A stretch of DNA of 64,000 bases from an uncultured Poribacteria bacterium (GTDB lineage: Bacteria; Poribacteria; WGA-4E; PCPOR2b): positions 1,855,940-1,919,939 of the forward strand of contig OY282444.1 in NCBI GenBank assembly GCA_958296125.1, in the 5' to 3' direction. Made by a program: the position numbers and the translations under genes. The stretch's first letter is position 1, and the number at the start of each line of letters is the position of its first letter. The notes beneath the pieces are model-generated. The model was not told where the DNA came from, made no database searches, and saw only the letters and a list, made by a program, of their open reading frames with translations. Shown one piece after another: positions 61,863 through 64,000 of this stretch.

Positions 61863-63998
61863 TCAATCCCTGACTGCAATAATCTCTGAGGTCTGGTGTT
61901 GCAGCTGCACAAGTTCGTAGAAAATTCCCTTCTTCTTTATCAATTCGCTATGTGTTCCCATCTCAACGATGCGGCCGCCTTCAAGTATGGCCAGCCGGTC
62001 TGCATTGCGTAGAGTTGACAAGCGATGGGCAATTGCGAAGGTGGTGCGACCCTGAGTCAGCCGGGCGATAGCCTCCTGGATCTGCTTTTCCGTCTCCACA
62101 TCCACCGACGAGGTCGCTTCATCAAGGATGAGGATTTTGGGGTCGTGGAGGATGGCGCGTGCGATGGCGACGCGCTGTTTTTCACCTCCCGATAGTGCCC
62201 CTCCTCGCTCTCCGACCTGAGTATCATAGCCATCGGGGTTAGCAACGATAAAGTTGTGAGCATTCGCTGCGATCGCCGCCTCCATAATCTCCTCAAAACT
62301 TGCCCCGGGTTTGCCGTAGCTAATGTTTTCCGCAACAGTGCCACTGAACAGAAATGGCTCCTGGGGCACGATGCCGATTTGACGACGCAAATCCTCAAGA
62401 CGAATTTGCTGAATAGGTACGCCATCGACCTCAATTATGCCTTGATCTACATTGTAGAACCGACAGATCAGATTCACGGTAGTCGTCTTGCCAACCCCCG
62501 ATCTACCCACAAGTCCTATCATCTCACCGGGCGCGACATCAAGGTTAATCTCGTGGAGGACCGGCTTGCTCTTATCGTAACCAAACGTAACCTCTTTGAA
62601 CGTGACATGGCCCTTGATGCTGGATATTGAGCGTGCATTGGGGTCTTTGTACGCTTCGGCTGGTGTGTCAATGACCTCGAAAATACGCTCCGCACCGGCA
62701 AACGCCCTTGTCATCCAACTGTTGACCTCTCCAAACCACTCTATGGGATCATAGAGCATCCACATGTAAGCGTAGAACGCCAGCAGCGTCCCTAACGTCA
62801 GTGCATCTCTGATTACCTCCCGTCCACCGAAAAACCACACGATTAGCATCCCAAAACTGGTCAGGAGGGTTGTTGTGGCGAAGAAAATCTCCCAGTTAAT
62901 CTCTGTCCGAATGGCAAGTTGCCGGATGTTCTTATTCTGCACCTGAAATGCAGCGATTTCCCTCACCTCTTGGGCAAAGGCTTTGACCACACGGATACCG
63001 GACAATGCTTCGTTTACCCTCGCCATGATATCTGACCAAGCCTGATCCCATTTGTTGAAGTAAAGCCGCATCCGCTTCCAAAAGATAACTCCCCACCCCA
63101 TCATAAACGGAACCGGTACGAGGATGAGCAGTGCCAACAGCCAATGCATCCAAAACAGAATGCCTAAAATGCCGATAATCATTAATGCGTTGATGATTAA
63201 GTAGGGTAATCCTTCCACCAAAAACTCTTGTAGCCTGCCGGCATCTCTGGTCACACGGGACATCACCGCACCGACCTGCCGCCGATCGTAGAATTGCAGC
63301 GAAAGTAACTCAAGCTGCTGATAAAGCCGGTTTCGGATATCGGCGGTGATACGCGCTCCCAACCAACTCACCGTCCAACCGCGTGCCCATTCCATTCCCC
63401 AGTCCAATACACGTATGCCGACCATACCCAGCACCAGCAAACCGAGCAGCGTCAACCGTTCAGACATACTATCAGTGTTTCCCTCCTTCGGTACTAGGAC
63501 ACCATCCACTATTTGTCGGATCAGCATTGGAGGAATTACTCCTGTACCTGTTCCTATGAGGGAAACGACCGCTAAGAGGATGGCGTGTCCTTTGTAAGGC
63601 TTTAAGTAGCTAGCGATCCGCTGCAACGTTGCAAGTCGCCGGATACAGGCAGGACAGATACCGTTTTTTTCGGGGAGCAGCTTACCACATTTTTCGCATC
63701 TCGTGCGGTCAAGTTGCGTGTTGATTAGGAAAAGTTCTCCCTTACGGAGCTGCTCAATCCCCCGCGTGACCTCCGAAAACTTTTCTGCAAGCGAACTGGA
63801 GTACGGGACCGTAACGGTTGCTTTGTTCTTGCGCTCAATAGTCAGGTGTCCTCCACCAACGAGGGCTTCGGTCTGCACAACGGTCAATTCCTCAATGGGT
63901 ATCTCAACAACGCTATCAAGGGCTGTCGTTGGGACAATCAGGAGCCGCCTATCCGTAACAACCAGCCAATCAGTCCCAAACCCACCTTCCTGATTCAG
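61863..63998 (-). CDS. ABC exporter with N-terminal PH-like segment and zinc ribbon (5' end outside window)
   Basis: The frame is open to the window edge, so the start is unseen; the TTG at 63887 is internal. First about 85 visible residues read like a bacterial PH domain (DWLVVTDRRLLIVP, PIEELTVVQTEALVGG, HLTIERKNKATVTVP). A zinc ribbon follows (CEKCGKLLPEKNGICPAC). Then an ABC exporter core with six membrane helices (LAVVSLIGTGTGVIPPM, LTLLGLLVLGMVGIRVLDW, LIINALMIIGILGILFWM, ITDLLTSFGMLIVWFF-like) and a complete ATPase: Walker A GLVGRSGVGKTTTVN, signature LSGGEKQRVAIARA, Walker B KILILDEATS and H-loop AIAHRLSTL. ATP-driven export of lipid or drug; the fused cytoplasmic PH and zinc parts are unusual. 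Confidence 0.87.
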   Translation of the reverse strand: MNQEGGFGTDWLVVTDRRLLIVPTTALDSVVEIPIEELTVVQTEALVGGGHLTIERKNKATVTVPYSSSLAEKFSEVTRGIEQLRKGELFLINTQLDRTRCEKCGKLLPEKNGICPACIRRLATLQRIASYLKPYKGHAILLAVVSLIGTGTGVIPPMLIRQIVDGVLVPKEGNTDSMSERLTLLGLLVLGMVGIRVLDWGMEWARGWTVSWLGARITADIRNRLYQQLELLSLQFYDRRQVGAVMSRVTRDAGRLQEFLVEGLPYLIINALMIIGILGILFWMHWLLALLILVPVPFMMGWGVIFWKRMRLYFNKWDQAWSDIMARVNEALSGIRVVKAFAQEVREIAAFQVQNKNIRQLAIRTEINWEIFFATTTLLTSFGMLIVWFFGGREVIRDALTLGTLLAFYAYMWMLYDPIEWFGEVNSWMTRAFAGAERIFEVIDTPAEAYKDPNARSISSIKGHVTFKEVTFGYDKSKPVLHEINLDVAPGEMIGLVGRSGVGKTTTVNLICRFYNVDQGIIEVDGVPIQQIRLEDLRRQIGIVPQEPFLFSGTVAENISYGKPGASFEEIMEAAIAANAHNFIVANPDGYDTQVGERGGALSGGEKQRVAIARAILHDPKILILDEATSSVDVETEKQIQEAIARLTQGRTTFAIAHRLSTLRNADRLAILEGGRIVEMGTHSELIKKKGIFYELVQLQHQTSEIIAVRD

Positions 63999-64000
63999 GT

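Overview
The window carries a Gram-negative bacterial chromosome segment. It encodes an Omp85/BamA barrel protein, a TamB protein, lipoproteins with clear lipoboxes, and an ECF sigma / anti-sigma / HtrA operon. The mixture of phytanoyl-CoA-dioxygenase-like oxygenases, Gfo/Idh oxidoreductases, metal-dependent amidohydrolases, a mannonate dehydratase, Ycf48-like and dockerin-like surface proteins and large 'unknown membrane' families resembles uncultivated Poribacteria-like or related heterotrophic lineages. That taxonomic guess is an inference from gene content only. No rRNA, tRNA, CRISPR array or intact insertion sequence was found.

Layout. 1-0.7 kb: 3' part of an NtrY-type histidine kinase. 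0.8-6.6 kb (minus): an operon behind a consensus sigma-70 promoter, a cobalamin riboswitch and an intrinsic terminator; it encodes a Ca-binding beta-propeller, a lipoprotein fused to an ECF S-component-like membrane domain, and a PQQ-type propeller. A 131-bp MITE sits between the terminator and the first gene. 6.7-9.1 kb (minus): ECF sigma factor, zinc anti-sigma factor and a trypsin-like HtrA protein lacking its catalytic histidine. 9.4-17.6 kb (plus): Ycf48-like protein, DUF2851 protein, a small helical protein plus BatA/VWA protein, CoaE, a SAF-domain oxidoreductase, and an IscU-like/A-type Fe-S pair. 17.6-21.2 kb (minus): a small unlisted ORF, a TPR protein, an amidohydrolase. 21.6-31 kb (plus): a large DUF6785-type membrane protein, Gfo/Idh enzyme, DUF1349-like protein, RecJ and Rel/SpoT, then convergent L28. 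31.4-35.2 kb (minus): TIM-barrel glycosidase-like protein, a degenerate NadB-like flavoprotein, a hotdog thioesterase. 35.4-48.6 kb (plus): HEAT lipoprotein, TamB, a paralogous HEAT lipoprotein, BamA, which is an outer-membrane assembly locus. 48.7-59.9 kb: oxidoreductive and sugar-acid catabolic genes, interrupted by a four-gene membrane cassette (52.7-56.1 kb, minus). 59.9-61.6 kb (minus): archaeal-type pantoate kinase and phosphopantothenate synthetase. 61.9 kb-end (minus): an ABC exporter with an N-terminal PH-like segment and zinc ribbon, cut by the window edge.

The two strongest candidates for an undescribed or unusual system are the B12-riboswitch-controlled envelope operon (0.8-6.6 kb), plausibly a corrinoid uptake system, and the archaeal-type pantoate-to-phosphopantothenate operon, which would feed the same CoA pathway as the CoaE encoded at 14.6 kb. 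Other points worth attention are three proteins that have lost family-defining residues (HtrA-like, IscU-like, NadB-like), the HEAT-lipoprotein/TamB/BamA arrangement, and the four-gene FN3/membrane cassette. Many intergenic regions carry near-perfect TTGACA-16/17-TATAAT promoters, several overlapped by palindromes.
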